This document shows, piece after piece, positions 12,866 to 23,775 of a DNA stretch of 64,000 nt (positions are counted from its first letter, which is position 1; every line of letters begins with the position of its first letter). A program made the position numbers and the translations under genes. The stretch is taken from NCBI GenBank assembly GCA_019096195.1, contig JAGTXK010000036.1:1-64000 (forward strand), in the 5' to 3' direction. The stretch is from Boletus sp. NGJ (Eukaryota > Basidiomycota > Agaricomycetes > Boletales > Boletaceae). The notes beneath the pieces are model-generated. The model did no database searches and had not been told where the DNA came from. It saw nothing but the letters and a program-made list of their open reading frames with translations.

Positions 12866-13350
12866 TGTTATGATCCCTTTCGGTAACCAAAACCACAAGG
12901 CTCGAACTAACTTGCAGGCTACATGAGTCCTGGCTCAACGGATGAGGTGGGGAGTCTTAGGCCGTACTATTCCCAACCTTACAATGACCAGAATGGCCAA
13001 GGCTAATAGGTTGTTGGAGGAAGAATACAAGTGGATTAGACTGGTGTTACCAGTCGTCAAAGTGCTACTTTATATACATAAGGGAGATGCACATGGACCA
13101 AGCAGTGCGTGTGATAATCTACTAAGTATAGTAAGACGGAGATTAAATGGGCTGTGTGAGAAGAGTGGAAATTAAAGAGTCGTGGATTACATGAGGTGTG
13201 ACGTCATATGATGTCATAGGTTCTAGACCTATCATGTGATATGTTTCCCACAGTCACATGCACAGTCACATGACTTATGAAGAAAAAGTTTGGTGAAAAT
13301 GAAAAGTAAGTGTTTGTATGAAAAGTTTGAAAATTTCATATATTATAACA
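12866..13350 (-). repeat. 5' LTR of Ty3/Gypsy copy B
   Basis: 485 bp, nearly identical to 6964-7447, followed by the ACACA target duplication at 13351-13355. Confidence 0.95.
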
Positions 13351-15572
13351 ACACACACCACATGAAGCACCTCATTCCATGTTGGAGTGGCTTCAATGAG
13401 TGTATTTAACTCATCACCACTAGAGCTTCCTGTGCCCTCCCAAACCTTTTTTGCATCCATCACAGTGGTGTATATGTCCTAATCAGTTACGCTGAAAGGT
13501 ATTGTGTGCTTCTGAAGCTGGGTTGAGGAGCTAAGCAAGATCCATTCAGTTTGAATGCTGGAGAATCCTGGTCAACTCCAGATCATCCAGAGCACATTTG
13601 ACATCATCCTTGGCTTCAAGAACATTCAGACCCAAGTCATTTGAAGTTCCTGACAAGTTGGTGGCATACACAAGAGATGAGATAGGGACCCGGAGTGAGG
13701 ATTGGACTTTTGGCAAGTCCACTGTGTCTAGTAAAATGCCAGCTCTACACCAGCAGTTCCAAATTGTTGTGGTATCTACTTCACTCCATGCTTCATCAGC
13801 AAGGCGCATTGCCTTGAGTTGGTCAATATCGTAGATCTGTGATGGTGTGATGCCAGTTTCATAGTGGTCGATGGCACAATGAATGAACTTTGCATGGTAG
13901 TGTGCTTTGAAGCAGTGGATAATGCCTTGATTGTTAGGTTGAACATGGGCAGTCAAGTTCAGCTCAAAGTTTTCAATGCAGATATTGATGAAAGTATCAG
14001 GTATGACATGTCCTGAAAAATTATCCTGCAAAAGCAGGATTTTTCACCCCTCCTTTCTGAGCTCGGTATCCCAATCTTCTAGCCACTGTTAATAGATTGT
14101 ACCTGTCATTCATGCTTTTGCATTACTGCAGTAGTTGAATCCAAGTTGGCTGCCAGTCTTGCCCCCAAATGCCTGTGGTTTGTATGCCTTTCTGATGATA
14201 AGTGGGGCCAGTTTCTTTGAGCCATCCGCATTTACCACGAATAAGTAGGTTAGTCTATTCTTCTTCCCTTTGACACCAGCTTGCTGCTTGTCAGAGAGTC
14301 CTTGATCAGGGGGCATGCTATTTGATTCCAAAACTAAGTTTCGTCTTCCATGTCAGTCAAAGATAAAGTATATAAACATATGCATAGAACAATCCAGTTT
14401 CATCACCATTGAAAACATCACACTATGTGTAGCCACTATCTTTGAGTATTTTCTGAATGCATAACTGTTCCTTGTCAATGGTATCAGGCAGTGTGGAGGC
14501 AGCTTTACCATGATGTTTTGTTTGCTTCAAGCCAACTCGTGACTTGTACCAACTCAGCCATCCTTCACTTAGACTGAACTGCTCGTCTGTTGGGACCCCA
14601 ACAAGATCTGTAAAACTCCTCCATTTCTGACGAAGAACCTCACCCATGAGTAAGAGATTATCTGCCATTGCTTTCAAGACCCAAAGGTCCAGCATTTCAG
14701 TAACCTCGGGATGGAGTGTCTGACAAACTCATTTGACTGATCAAGACAAACTCCCACCAGCCTCATACTCTGCTTGCCAGGCTGTCTCATGCTTGATCCA
14801 TGCTGATATTCTTGGCTGCTTGAGTTGAAGGGAGGGATAAATTTTATTGAAATGTACAGTGGTCTTTGTCTGATTTTTGCCATTTTTGTGATGCCAATTC
14901 AGAATTTCAATTTGCTGCTCAAATGTCACATTTTCTTTCTTTTGAGGTTCCTTGGGTCGTGCATGCTGCCCTCTCTGACTATTGGCTGCAACAGCAGCCT
15001 GTCCAGGATCTACAGTAGAGTTAAATTCAATCACTTGAGTTTTCAACACTGAAATTTTAAATCCATACATTGGCACTTCTTTGAAGGAGCATGACTACAC
15101 TCAGCAAGTGCTGTCAGCCTCTGCACAATGGATTTTTCCCATCCATCAAGCTTCTTAAGAGCAGTCTCGTAATCTGAAGCTTTGTCCAACTCATCAACCA
15201 GGTGCTCTTCATCTACCAAATTCCCAGTGTTGTCAAGCCATTCTTCATCAATTTCTGAAATGGGCTGATTAGCTTTTAATGCAGCTTCAAGTGTGCATTT
15301 CCGGTCTTGTGTCTGGTCTTGAAGCTTCTTCAGGCCTTTTTTTAGAATGCTGACAGTATGAGGTTTCATGTCTAAGTGCCGACACAGTGTTGGGTCGTTG
15401 TTGCCATGTTGGGATCACAGAAACATATCAATTACATAATTAAAATCTTTAATTTAGACATATGTTGGCAGTAACATATAGGGTATGGGGTATGGATTTT
15501 GAGGCCAAAATACCTCCAAACCAACTTGGGAAATGCAAAAATGTATGTGCTATGAGGGAGTATGGGTTATGT

Positions 15573-15600
15573 GGGGTATGGGTTACAAGGGAGTCTACTG
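15573..15600 (-). repeat. Right terminal inverted repeat of pogo copy 2
   Basis: Reverse complement of 6695-6722, followed by TA at 15601-15602. Confidence 0.95.
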
Positions 15601-15724
15601 TAGTATCAAATTCACGACTGCTGGAAAGGCCTGACAGCCTGCGCAGCCGGATGACTAAGCTAGCGACTCGTGCCAGATCAGATCACTTGTGCTCCTCTCC
15701 CATCTCTTCAACATCCAGATATCC

Positions 15725-16776
15725 ATGGCTAAGGGCGACGCTCAGCTTGGGGAGAGGCACAAAACCCTTTACTTTATGGACGGTAACATTGTCCTCCTGG
15801 CTCCACGGCCAGATTCAGATGAACCTCCCTTACTCTTTCGTATCCACAAATCAGTTCTATCCACTCACTCCCCGGTTTTTTCGGATATGTTTGACGTTGG
15901 CGACTCATCTAGTGATATGGTGACTAATCGCGGGGGTAATGAATCCTACGATGGAGTACCTCTCGTTCATTTGCCGGATGATGGCAATCACCTTGCATTT
16001 GTCCTCGAAATTGTCTATTACCAAAGGTGAGTATCGTACTGCGCTGGAACTTGATGACCGTTGATCGAGTGTCCTTCAGCACCCTGCCTTGGACGCCTTA
16101 CGACCCTCACTACCCTGCAACCATCACTCCCATCCTCGACCTGTCGGTGAAGTATGGGATTGATCGCATGCGTGAGCAGATCCGGACGCAGTTCGAATCA
16201 GACTGGCCCCAGACACTAAAGGACTGGGACAAGCTGGAAAGAGAGATCCAGTATGTTGTGAACGACTCGAAAGCGCAACGTATCGACAGCCACTTCCCCG
16301 AGCCGGCATCTGCCATCAAACTTGCCCGTGAATTTGACATCCCTAGTATTCTACCTGCCGCCTTCTATCATCTTTCGCGTCTTTCTATCCTAGATGATTG
16401 GGAGAAGACTCGCGCGGACTCATCTATACCCATTCAAAATCCCACGAAACGTACTGCACGGTGGGAACTACTCTCAGCAGGCGATTTTCGTTGCCTCCTT
16501 CTTGGGAAGGCAGAGATGGCAGAGTTATTTCGCGGGAGTATAAAGACGGGAGAGATATTCCACGCAAGTACTAATCTGCTTTGGAGCAAGGAAGAACGTA
16601 CCACGGACGAAGAGCGGTGGCAAAGCATCTGTGATAGGTGTTCACAATCTGCAGATCCTCTCGCAATGCTTCAAATGGAAAAGAGGCCCACAGGGGGATT
16701 GAAAAGCAGACTCTTGGCGGTACGCTTACTGATTTGGAAAAGACTAGGCGATTTGTTCCACCTCGACGACGAGTGA
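15725..16776 (+). CDS. BTB/POZ domain protein, two exons
   Basis: Exon 1 is 15725-16026 and exon 2 is 16080-16776, with a 53-bp intron (GTGAGT...TTCAG); the joined frame is 999 nt, 332 residues plus stop. The first 100 residues hold a BTB fold as in many Agaricomycete proteins: LYFMDGNIVLLAPRPDSD, then FRIHKSVLSTHSPVFSDMF, then LVHLPDDGNHLAFVLEIVYY. The rest is the alpha-helical extension typical of this family (LSVKYGIDRMREQI, about residue 120). BTB domains make homo- or heterodimers, often adaptors for cullin ligases; the specific partner here is unknown. I chose the ATG at 15725; an in-frame ATG at 15689 would add 12 residues. The gene starts only 120 bp from the end of the pogo element, so its promoter may have been displaced by it. 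Confidence 0.83.
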
Positions 16777-17159
16777 GTGGAGAAGCATCCTTTTCCGGGC
16801 GGTAGCAAAGGGCGAAGGTAGTAAATAATTGGTCATATGTCATTTCAATTTGTCGGGGCTTGGTGGATTACAATGACACTGATGGGACAAATTCAGTTCA
16901 GCGCCGCTGTCTCTTGAAAGTGAGATGCTCTGTGATCGGTGACGCCGTTGTCGTTCGCATGGCGCTGCATCATTCGTGGCGGGAAACTCGGAATGCAGAG
17001 CTCATGGGATCCCTTTTGTGGTGAATTAGAAGATTGTACATAAGTACAGGCATTACGAGCATATCATATCCACTTCCAAGCCCTGTTCCAAGCCCTGTCC
17101 GAATCACATCCATGAACGAGTCAACGACCATAAAAGGAGCAGCACTTCGCCGAGCCCAG
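16777..17159. other. Intergenic, 3' ends of two convergent genes
   Basis: About 380 bp between the stop of the BTB gene (+) and the stop of the WW-domain gene (-). From about 17030 the sequence already belongs to the tandem duplication unit (3' flank of the WW gene). No further gene seen. Confidence 0.6.
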
Positions 17160-19643
17160 CTAAACATGGTGCTCTTGACCTCTAGCAGCTGGATTATTCT
17201 TCGCAGAGGGATCCACGACCTCTACATCCTCGTCCCTAGCAAACAGTTGCATCACGAAGCGGCTCATGGCCCCAAATAACACGAGGATGAAACATTCGAC
17301 CCCAAGGGTCACGATAGTAGCACGTTCTTTCGGACTAAAGATCTGTATCGCGAGGGCCGTGGAGAAGAGTGTGATTCTAAAAACCATGTGGGTGAATGGG
17401 AATAGACACAATCATGTGTTGAAATGACGTACGACCAAACGAGACATGCAATCGGAAGACTGTGCGTGATCGCAAGACACGCCATTCCCCCTTTCATTCG
17501 ACTGAGTGTCTCCATGACATCCGCCTATCACAGCCCGCATGAGCACTGCGAGCAGACATGATATCTGTCATAGAACATACCGCAGTATTGGCATTCGCAA
17601 GTGCCGGATCGCTGTACACATTTGACAAGGCAAAGGAGAATATAATAGACCCGATTGTGCAAACCACTGAACAATAGATAATGATTTCAATCTGAGTTGC
17701 AGGCGAGCCTAGGGTGATAACACCAGGAACAGCGAGAAAGCTGATGTTCACGGCAAGCATCACTGTAGACTGCGAACCATAAGACACTCCTTACGCAAAA
17801 CAAGTATGACTCACAAAGATGGGATATCGGGTCAACTCGAGTGTGAGTCTGTCGATGAAACCCTTCCAGCGGGGCAAGATGATGGTGCCGTCAACCCAGA
17901 CCCGTTGCAAACGAACAGCATGTTCGTTCGGTGATCTAAGTAGAAACACATTGACGACTTTGAATATAATGCTGCGATTCCAAAGCTGTTGATCGAATAA
18001 CTGTGTATCTGCATTCAAACGTGCACACGGCTGACCAGAAAAGTTCATGAACTGATCGTCAGCTAGTGTTGCATTCAGAAAAGCAGGCGATAAAATGCAT
18101 CCAGTTGTACCCACTGAAGACCGCGATTAGCCGTGCTTTATATGACATCAGCAACACCCCGTGGCGAGACAAGGCGTATCGCACCAATGATCCAAACGCT
18201 GTAGTGATCGGAAATCTTCATGTCAGCTTCGTCAAAAGTCAGCAAGATCGAGGAAGGACACCGGTTAGGAGAATGTACCCTTGAGTGAGTTGACGGAGTC
18301 CAGGAATGAAACAAGCTCCACTTCTGTGAACGGACTCGTGGAGGAACCAGCGGTCATTACGTCTTGTGGTGCGATGAGAATAGTGAGGGAATTTCACGAA
18401 AGGGATGTACCGGTCTTCGCATAATTAAGCATCCCTCTAAGGTCTTCGAAGACTCCTGTTGGAATGGTACGACCGTGGGGGTAGTATTCACAATGCGACC
18501 TTGATTTCATGTCATATACAATATACTTGAATTACGGTCAGTGCCAAAATAGTATGCAACGGGTGCAGACATGCCTGAAGGACTATAAGAAGCATACCAG
18601 TATCGGGCCTCGACCAAATATCCTAAAACGTGTCAGTGAAAGAAAGTAATGGCGTATCGAACATACTGATATGGTCATACTCAGTGATTCCTTGCAAGTG
18701 CATTCTGAGATCCTCCCGCAGGTCAACTGGATGGACCCAGAAGAGAAGGCGGTTTGTGTGGTCAACAAAATAATAGTACCAACGTCGATCATCATCGTCC
18801 ATATTCAGGACAATTTCTGTGAGCTCATCCATGGTAACACCATCTGTATGATGATCAATCGCTTGCTGGATGAGTTTTGTGGCATAAAACAGGATTTCAT
18901 TTTCTTGATGAATGACGTTGCTCTCTGTAAATATACGCTTGCAAAAGGTCCACAACAGAAGTCTGTAACACACACGAAAATGAAGCTTACTAGTCGTTCA
19001 TGATAGAAGAAAACATTTCCTTCGGGATGAACATGCCGTCTCCATCCTTCTGGAAGTGGCGCTAATCTATGTTAGGAGCTATCATGGGGTAGACGAGTCT
19101 CGTAGAACAAGTTAACTTACGCAGACAAGAGTTTCTTTTGCCCAACTGGGATGTGAGAAATGTCATCGCCATGTCTGATTCTGAGAATGAACTTGAACGG
19201 AAGTACTAAACACAGGGATCGGGACACTCTCACCTAACTTTCCTGGATTTATAGCGTTGTGATCCTTTGTCAGGAGTCGCAGGGTTTGGGTTGAATGTAA
19301 ACCGATGACTTGAAGCGTGAGCCCTGTATGTTGATAGTTTGTCCTCCCAGCGAGTGGGCCCTACGGGTGGAACTGCGAGAGTCCCTCTGTCCTCTCCCTC
19401 CGCTTTTTCACGTTCTGATATTTGGGGTCGTTCTCTAACGGACTTATTATCCACCACGGAGACATCGTTTGCGTGCAGTCGAATCTGGGACTGGCCTCTG
19501 CGACATGCAAATGTTAGAATTACCCTCCAAAGTGAAGCAAAGCGAGCTTGAAACGTGAATGCTATGCGTCCGACGGACAGACGGAGGCGAATGACAAGTG
19601 ACGACAAGAATCGAAATAGACTTGAGCACGTCGAAGTTAGCAT
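17160..19643 (-). CDS. WW-domain membrane protein, tandem copy 1 (multi-exon)
   Basis: Member of a fungal family of unknown function in which an N-terminal WW region is followed by a membrane-spanning C-terminal part. Reading leftwards from the ATG at 19643: a basic/hydrophobic leader (LFRFLSSLVIRLRLSVGRIA), a low-complexity linker, a first WW-like segment (LPEGWRRHVHPEGNVFFYHE, about 19010-19060), then a second (DDDDRRWYYYFVDHTNRLLF, about 18750-18810), the conserved stretch YLVEARYWYASYSPSG (about 18560-18610), and CEYYPHGRTIPTGVFEDL (about 18440-18495). The C-terminal half has hydrophobic segments near 17650-17780, 17430-17510 and 17280-17390, probably membrane spans. Several introns of 45-60 bp are needed to join the pieces; I resolved some but not all. 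WW domains bind proline-rich ligands. Stop at 17160-17162. Confidence 0.72.
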
Positions 19644-19905
19644 TGCCAGCCTGTGGTGGTGTTTCTGGCAGCGCTGAGCGCGCGGTTGGTTGGTATCACT
19701 AGCGTTGTCCTTTGTCACGTGATACAATGAGCGAACGTACTATGTCACTAGCCCACAACAAGATCCCTTTGGAGTCAGGACAATATTTACATCAGCATAG
19801 GCATTACAAGCATATTTACCATGGTATCCAATTCCAAGCCCTGTCCGAATCACATCCATGAACAAGTCAACGACTATAACAAGTGCAGCACTCTGCCGAG
19901 CCCAG
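19644..19905. other. Spacer between the two WW-domain genes
   Basis: Holds the upstream region of copy 1, the junction of the two duplication units (about 19725-19785) and the 3' flank of copy 2. No separate gene recognised. Confidence 0.6.
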
Positions 19906-22355
19906 CTAAACATGGTCCCCTTGGCCTTTGGCAGGTGGATCATTTTTCGTAGAGGCATCCACGCTCTCTGTGTCATTGTTCCTGAAAAACAGCCCTATCA
20001 CGAAGCTGCTCATGGCCCCAAATAACAGGAGAATAAAACATTCGACCCCAAGGGACACGATAGTAGCACGTTCTTTCGGACCAAAGATCTGTATCGCGAG
20101 GGCCACGGAGAAGAGTGTAATTCTACAACCACGTGAGTGAAACGGGAATGGACACAATCATGTGTTGAAATAACGTACGACCAAACGAGACACGCAATCG
20201 GAAGACTGTGCGTGATCGCAAGACACGCCATTCCCCCTTTCATTCGACTGAGTGTCTCCATGACATCCGCCTATCTCAGCCCGCATGAGCACCACGAGCA
20301 GACAGGACATCTGTCATAGAACATACCGCAGTATCGGCATTCGCAAGTGCGGGATCGCTGTACACATTCGATAAAGCGAAGGAGAATATGATAGACCCGA
20401 TTGTTGAAACCACTGAACAATAGATGACTATTGGGATCTCAGTAGTAGGCGATCCTGGGGTGATAACACCAGGAACAGCGAGAAAGCTGATGTTCACGGC
20501 AAGCATCACTGTAGACTGCGCACCATAAGACATTCCGTACGTAAAGCAACAGTGACTCACAAAGATGGGATATCGGGTCAACTCGAGTGTGAGTCTGTCG
20601 ATGAAACCCTTCCAGCGGGGCAAGATGATGGTGCCGTCAACCCAGACCCGTTGCAAACGAACAGCATGTTCGTTTGGTGATCTAAGTAGAAACACATTGA
20701 TAATTTTGAATGCAATGCTACTATTCCAAGTCTGTTGCTCGAGCAAGAGTGTGTCTGCATTCAAACGTGCACACGGCTGACCAGAAAAATTTATGAACCG
20801 GTCGTCAGCTGGTATTGCGTTCAGAAAAGTAGGTGATGAAATGTATTCAGTGGTACCCACTAAAGAACGCGATTAGCCGTGCTTCATATGACATCAGCAC
20901 CACCACATGGCGAGACAAGGCGTATCGCACCAATGATCCAAATACTGTATGGATCGGAAATCTTCTTGTCAGCTTTGTTAAAAGTCAGCAAGATCGAAAG
21001 AGAACACGGGCTAGAAGAATGTACCATTGAGTGAGTTGACGAAGTCCAGGAATGAAACGAGTTCAACTTCCGTGAACGGACTCGTGGAAGAATCACCAGT
21101 CATTACGTCTGGTGGTGCAATAAGAATAGTGAGGGAATTTCACAAAGGTGATGTACCGGTCTTCGCATAATTAAGCATCCCTCTAAGATTTTCGAAGACT
21201 CCTTTTGGAATGGTACGATCGTGGGGGTAGTATTCACAATGCGACCTCAATTCCACATCATATACGATATTATTGACTTAGTCTAAGGGTCAGTGCCAAA
21301 ATAGAATAAAGCATACCAGTACCGGGCCTCGACCAAACATCCTAAACGCGTCAGTGAAAGAAAGTTACAGCGTATCAAACGTACTGATATGGTCATATTC
21401 AGTGATTCCTTGCAAGTCCGTACCGAGATGCTCTTGCAGCTCAACTTGTTCGACCCAGAAGAGAAGGCTGTTTGTGTGGTCAACAAAATAATAGTACCAA
21501 CGTTGATCATCATCGTCCATATTCAGGACAATTTCTGTGAGCTCATCCATGATGACGCCATTTGCACGATGATTAATCGCTTGCTGGATGAGTTTTGTGG
21601 CATAAAACAGGATGTCTTTTTCTTGATGAATGACGTTGGTCTCTGTGAATAGACGCTTGCGAAAGGTCCACAACAGGAGTCTGTCATACACACGAAAAAG
21701 AAACTTACTAGTCGTTCATGGTAAAAGAAAGTATTCCCTTCGGGATGAACATATCGCCTCCATCCTTCTGGAAGTGGCGCTAGTCTATGTTAGAGCTATC
21801 AAGGATGGACGAATCTCTTAGAAAAGGCGAACCTACGCAGACAAGAGTCTCTGTTGCCCACCTGGAATATGAGCAATGACGTCGTCTCGTCTGAGGGCCA
21901 GAATGAACGGAGGTACTAAAACACAAGAATTTAAGGTGCCCTCACTTAACTTTCCTGGGTTTATAGCGCTGTGATCCTTTGTTAGGAGTCGTAGGGATTG
22001 GGGATATGAACTGATGACTTGATGTGTGAACCCTGTATGTTGACAATGTGTCCTCCCAGCGAGTGACAGGCCCCACTGGCGGAACTGCGGGAGTCCCGCT
22101 GTCCTCTCCCTCCACCTTTGCACGTTCTGATATTTGGGGACGTTCTCCAATGGGCTTTTTATCCACCACGGAGACATCGTTTGCATGCAGTCGAATCCGG
22201 GACTGGCCTCTGCGACATGCAAATGTTAATATTGACCTCCAAAGTGAAGCGAAGTGAGCTTGAAATGTGAATACTATGCGTCCGACGGACAGACGGAGGC
22301 GAATGACAAGTGACAACAAGAAGCGAAATAGACGTGAGCACGTCGAAGTTGGCAT
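19906..22355 (-). CDS. WW-domain membrane protein, tandem copy 2 (multi-exon)
   Basis: Paralogue of the gene at 17160-19643 with the same order: leader LFRFLLSLVIRLRLSVGRI after the ATG at 22355, WW-like segments (the second as DDDDQRWYYYFVDHTNSLLF near 21470-21530), the CEYYPHDRTIPKGVFENL stretch near 21180-21240, and three hydrophobic C-terminal segments (for example near 20400-20540 and 20030-20130). The membrane part is the best conserved; the linker after the leader differs more. The C-terminal tail (RNNDTESVDASTKND) is polar, as in copy 1. No disabling change was noticed in the exons I could follow, so both copies may be expressed. Function unknown. Confidence 0.7.
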
Positions 22356-22849
22356 TGCGGCGGCTAGCTTCAAGTTGTGGTGTTTCAATGTCGCTAACAT
22401 TGTCCTGTGTCACGTGAGAGCGAAGCAAACCGCGGCCTACTAGCAAAATCATTGTCGCTAGGCTATATGGGCAAGAAAAAGTGGTCGACGATCGTAATTA
22501 TAAGTTATCGTAGTCGGACGGAATACGTGAACATCAATAAGACTAATTAAGTGCCTAAGATAAAAGAGTCGCGAGTCCAAAGTACGAAAGAGCGTGAGGG
22601 CAAAGCCTTGGCCTTCTTTCGGGGGCCAAGCGGGCGTCTGGGGCGATACGAACTCGTTGTCCATACTCCAGTACTCAGTATGACATCTATATCCATTACA
22701 TCAAATCAGCTGGATGAATGCTGCACATCTTGGGTATCTGAGCCACAACACATCCAATTGGGAAAGGTGATTGAAATGGTAGTCTTGCCTGATTTTCGCT
22801 GATGTGATCTGTTGTGAGTCTTACAACATAAGCGTAAGCATGTTCGCAC
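22356..22849. other. Intergenic region
   Basis: About 500 bp upstream of WW gene copy 2. Only short open stretches without recognisable similarity. I see nothing else. Confidence 0.6.
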
Positions 22850-22915
22850 ACCTTTGAAGGTTGAGATTGATCGAGATCACCCACTTGTTGCAGCTAATAT
22901 GAAATGAACTATTAT
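22850..22915 (-). repeat. Detached part of the duplicated WD40 tail exon (unit B)
   Basis: On the minus strand this matches the end of the exon unit at 23776-24006 (coding CNKWVISINLQ against RNKWAINLNLQ there). It was separated from the rest of unit B (23627-23775) by the 711-bp insertion. Confidence 0.75.
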
Positions 22916-23626
22916 TCCTGGCCCGGAGGGGACAGGTTTGCGATCCAAGAATGCGTGGGAAGTGCCAAAAGTCGACGCCTGTGGGAAGTCTTGGCTTGAC
23001 TTAACGGGAACCTAACCTTAACCTCAGTGTTGGGGCTCGCGTCGCCCAGGGCAGAGGGCTGGCGGTCATCACAATACTCCATCATCTGAACACTCCATTA
23101 TCTACAACAACAGTACTACGATTTTATCATGTCGAGCTTGGTCGTAAACGAATCGGACGTGCAAGTCGTTTTGGCCGTTTCAGAGGACGTTGAGTGTGAT
23201 GTGGACGTAGCGAACGGCGTTGTCAGTTCGCGCAGACTTGGCGATGCGTTCGACTTTGTCGGTGTTCGTCACATGCCGCTCCCGACAGTGCGTTTGTGGC
23301 CAGCGGGCCCTTGTGTACTCGTTCAGTTTCAGTCGCTGACGCAACTGGTTCATTCCTTTCCGTACCTCACTGTCGCTGCATTGGAGAGTGTCGCTTCGAT
23401 TCATCATGTTCCTTTTAGTCGACGCTGGCCTAAGAATCGGCTCGTGGAAGAACTGCGCCGTCATGAATGTAGTGCACCTTGCGAGTCTGATCTCGTGTTC
23501 GTCTTCGAGCAACGTCGCAAAAGTAGAAGGGTCAGTCGACGCAGGCACGCGAACGAGAATGATGCACGCATTGTGCATGAATTTGTGCAGTCCCAAGAAT
23601 GCACGATGTGGTCGCGCGATGGGATT
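22916..23626 (+). mobile_element. 711-bp inserted segment, copy 1 (second copy at 63263)
   Basis: Starts TCCTGG and ends GATGGGATT. It looks identical to 63263-63974 except for one inserted base near the start. It interrupts a tandem exon duplicate of the WD40 gene: the flanks (CTATTAT and GGCAT) rejoin to match the uninterrupted sister sequence, so the limits are known to within a base or two. It contains 213 bp of upstream sequence and the first 166 codons of an open frame. The copy at the window end continues beyond the point where this one stops, so this copy is truncated or chimeric. A 5' TC with differing 3' ends is compatible with a Helitron, but no CTRR hairpin end is seen. Confidence 0.8.
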
Positions 23627-23761
23627 GGCATACCACATAATAACCAGAAAATAACACACCGGGCATGCTTCCTTTGCATCTGCAGTACCTTGTCCACTAT
23701 CAGGAGCATCTTCATTCAAATGGCTGGAATCAGCAGCCTCAGTAGCCAATTTAGGCTGTAA
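23129..23761 (+). pseudogene. Truncated open frame of the 711-bp segment, possibly Helitron N-terminus
   Basis: Codons 1-166 (23129-23626) are identical to the frame starting at 63477. After that the frame runs into unrelated sequence (antisense of the WD40 tail exon) and stops at 23761. Features: AFDFVGVRHMPLPTVRLWP near residues 45-62, FPYLTVAALESVASIHHVPF near residues 79-98, and a Cys pair in RRHECSAPCESDLVFVF near residues 112-128. From memory this pattern resembles the leader of Rep/helicase frames of basidiomycete Helitrons; I could not check it. No Rep or helicase motif is in the shared part. Confidence 0.45.
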
Positions 23762-23775
23762 AATCTAATGAGTGA
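23627..23775 (-). repeat. Duplicated WD40 tail exon, unit B (main part)
   Basis: On the minus strand it encodes PKLATEAADSSHLNEDAPDS and CPVCYFLVIMW, a diverged copy of unit A (23776-24006: AKTADSSRQNEDAPDNGQ and GPVCLFLVIMC). Both units are preceded by the same TTTTACAG/TTTACAG-like acceptor sequence. It lies after the stop codon of the main reading frame, so it is either an alternative last exon or a relic, and it is interrupted by the 711-bp segment. Confidence 0.72.

Larger units (their letters stand above)
6964..13350 (-). mobile_element. Ty3/Gypsy chromovirus retrotransposon, copy B
   Basis: Full-length fossil on the minus strand, same family as copy A: two LTRs (6964-7447 and 12866-13350), a leader of about 600 bp, gag (about 11108-12262), and pol through integrase and chromodomain (about 7459-11111). 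Flanked by a perfect 5-bp target duplication ACACA (6959-6963 and 13351-13355). It is broken, with roughly half a dozen or more breaks. The two LTRs differ at about ten positions in 485 bp, nearly all transitions, which suggests a moderately young insertion that has since decayed. It is inserted in the transposase of pogo copy 2. Confidence 0.95.
6814..15369 (-). pseudogene. pogo transposase relic (copy 2), split by the retrotransposon
   Basis: Parts in order on the minus strand: an acidic N-terminal region from 15369; a psq/CENP-B helix-turn-helix (FEQQIEILNWHHKNGKNQTK, about 14860-14920); a CENP-B-type second DNA-binding domain (about 14500-14695); then the DDE domain with NGDETGLFYA near 14390, KILLLQDNFSGH near 14010-14045, and QPNNQGIIHCFKAHY near 13900-13950. 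The usual third motif is QPND, so the third acidic residue reads as Asn here. Stops and frameshifts separate the pieces. The last part lies beyond the retrotransposon at 6814-6958 and ends in DTKITSYFAHT, which resembles a PCNA-interacting (PIP) box. Drosophila pogo transposase is known to bind PCNA. Not functional as it stands. Confidence 0.85.
6695..15600 (-). mobile_element. pogo-type DNA transposon, copy 2, complete ends, interrupted by Ty3/Gypsy copy B
   Basis: Both ends are visible: 28-bp perfect terminal inverted repeats at 6695-6722 and 15573-15600 (starting CAGTAGACTCCCTTGTAACC) flanked by TA at 6693-6694 and 15601-15602. Without the 6.4-kb retrotransposon and one copy of its 5-bp target duplication, the element is about 2.5 kb, normal for the family. 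The subterminal parts carry repeated GGGTATGGGTTATGAGGG-like words on both sides. The transposase is on the minus strand and broken. Confidence 0.93.
17030..22430 (-). repeat. Direct tandem duplication, two units of about 2.7 kb
   Basis: Unit 1 (about 17030-19725) and unit 2 (about 19785-22430) align along their whole length in the same orientation, including introns and the sequence downstream of the stop codons. Each carries one WW-domain gene. Differences are scattered substitutions plus a few small indels (for example sequence present near 18560-18590 and missing from unit 2). Edges are approximate. Confidence 0.88.

Noticed and set aside
15462-15923. 153-codon frame overlapping the BTB exon 1
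   Set aside because: Starts inside the pogo element and is in another frame from the BTB motif; no domain.
19339-19551. Small plus-strand frames repeated in both duplication units
   Set aside because: Antisense to the leader exon of the WW-domain genes; no independent support.
22916-23626. Definite Helitron
   Set aside because: Only the TC start and memory of the protein leader point to it; no CTRR end, Rep or helicase motif is visible in the window.
23180-23749. 189-codon minus-strand open frame across the 711-bp segment
   Set aside because: It runs antisense to the conserved plus-strand frame, which continues in copy 2 at the window end, and it joins the WD40 unit B to unrelated DNA.
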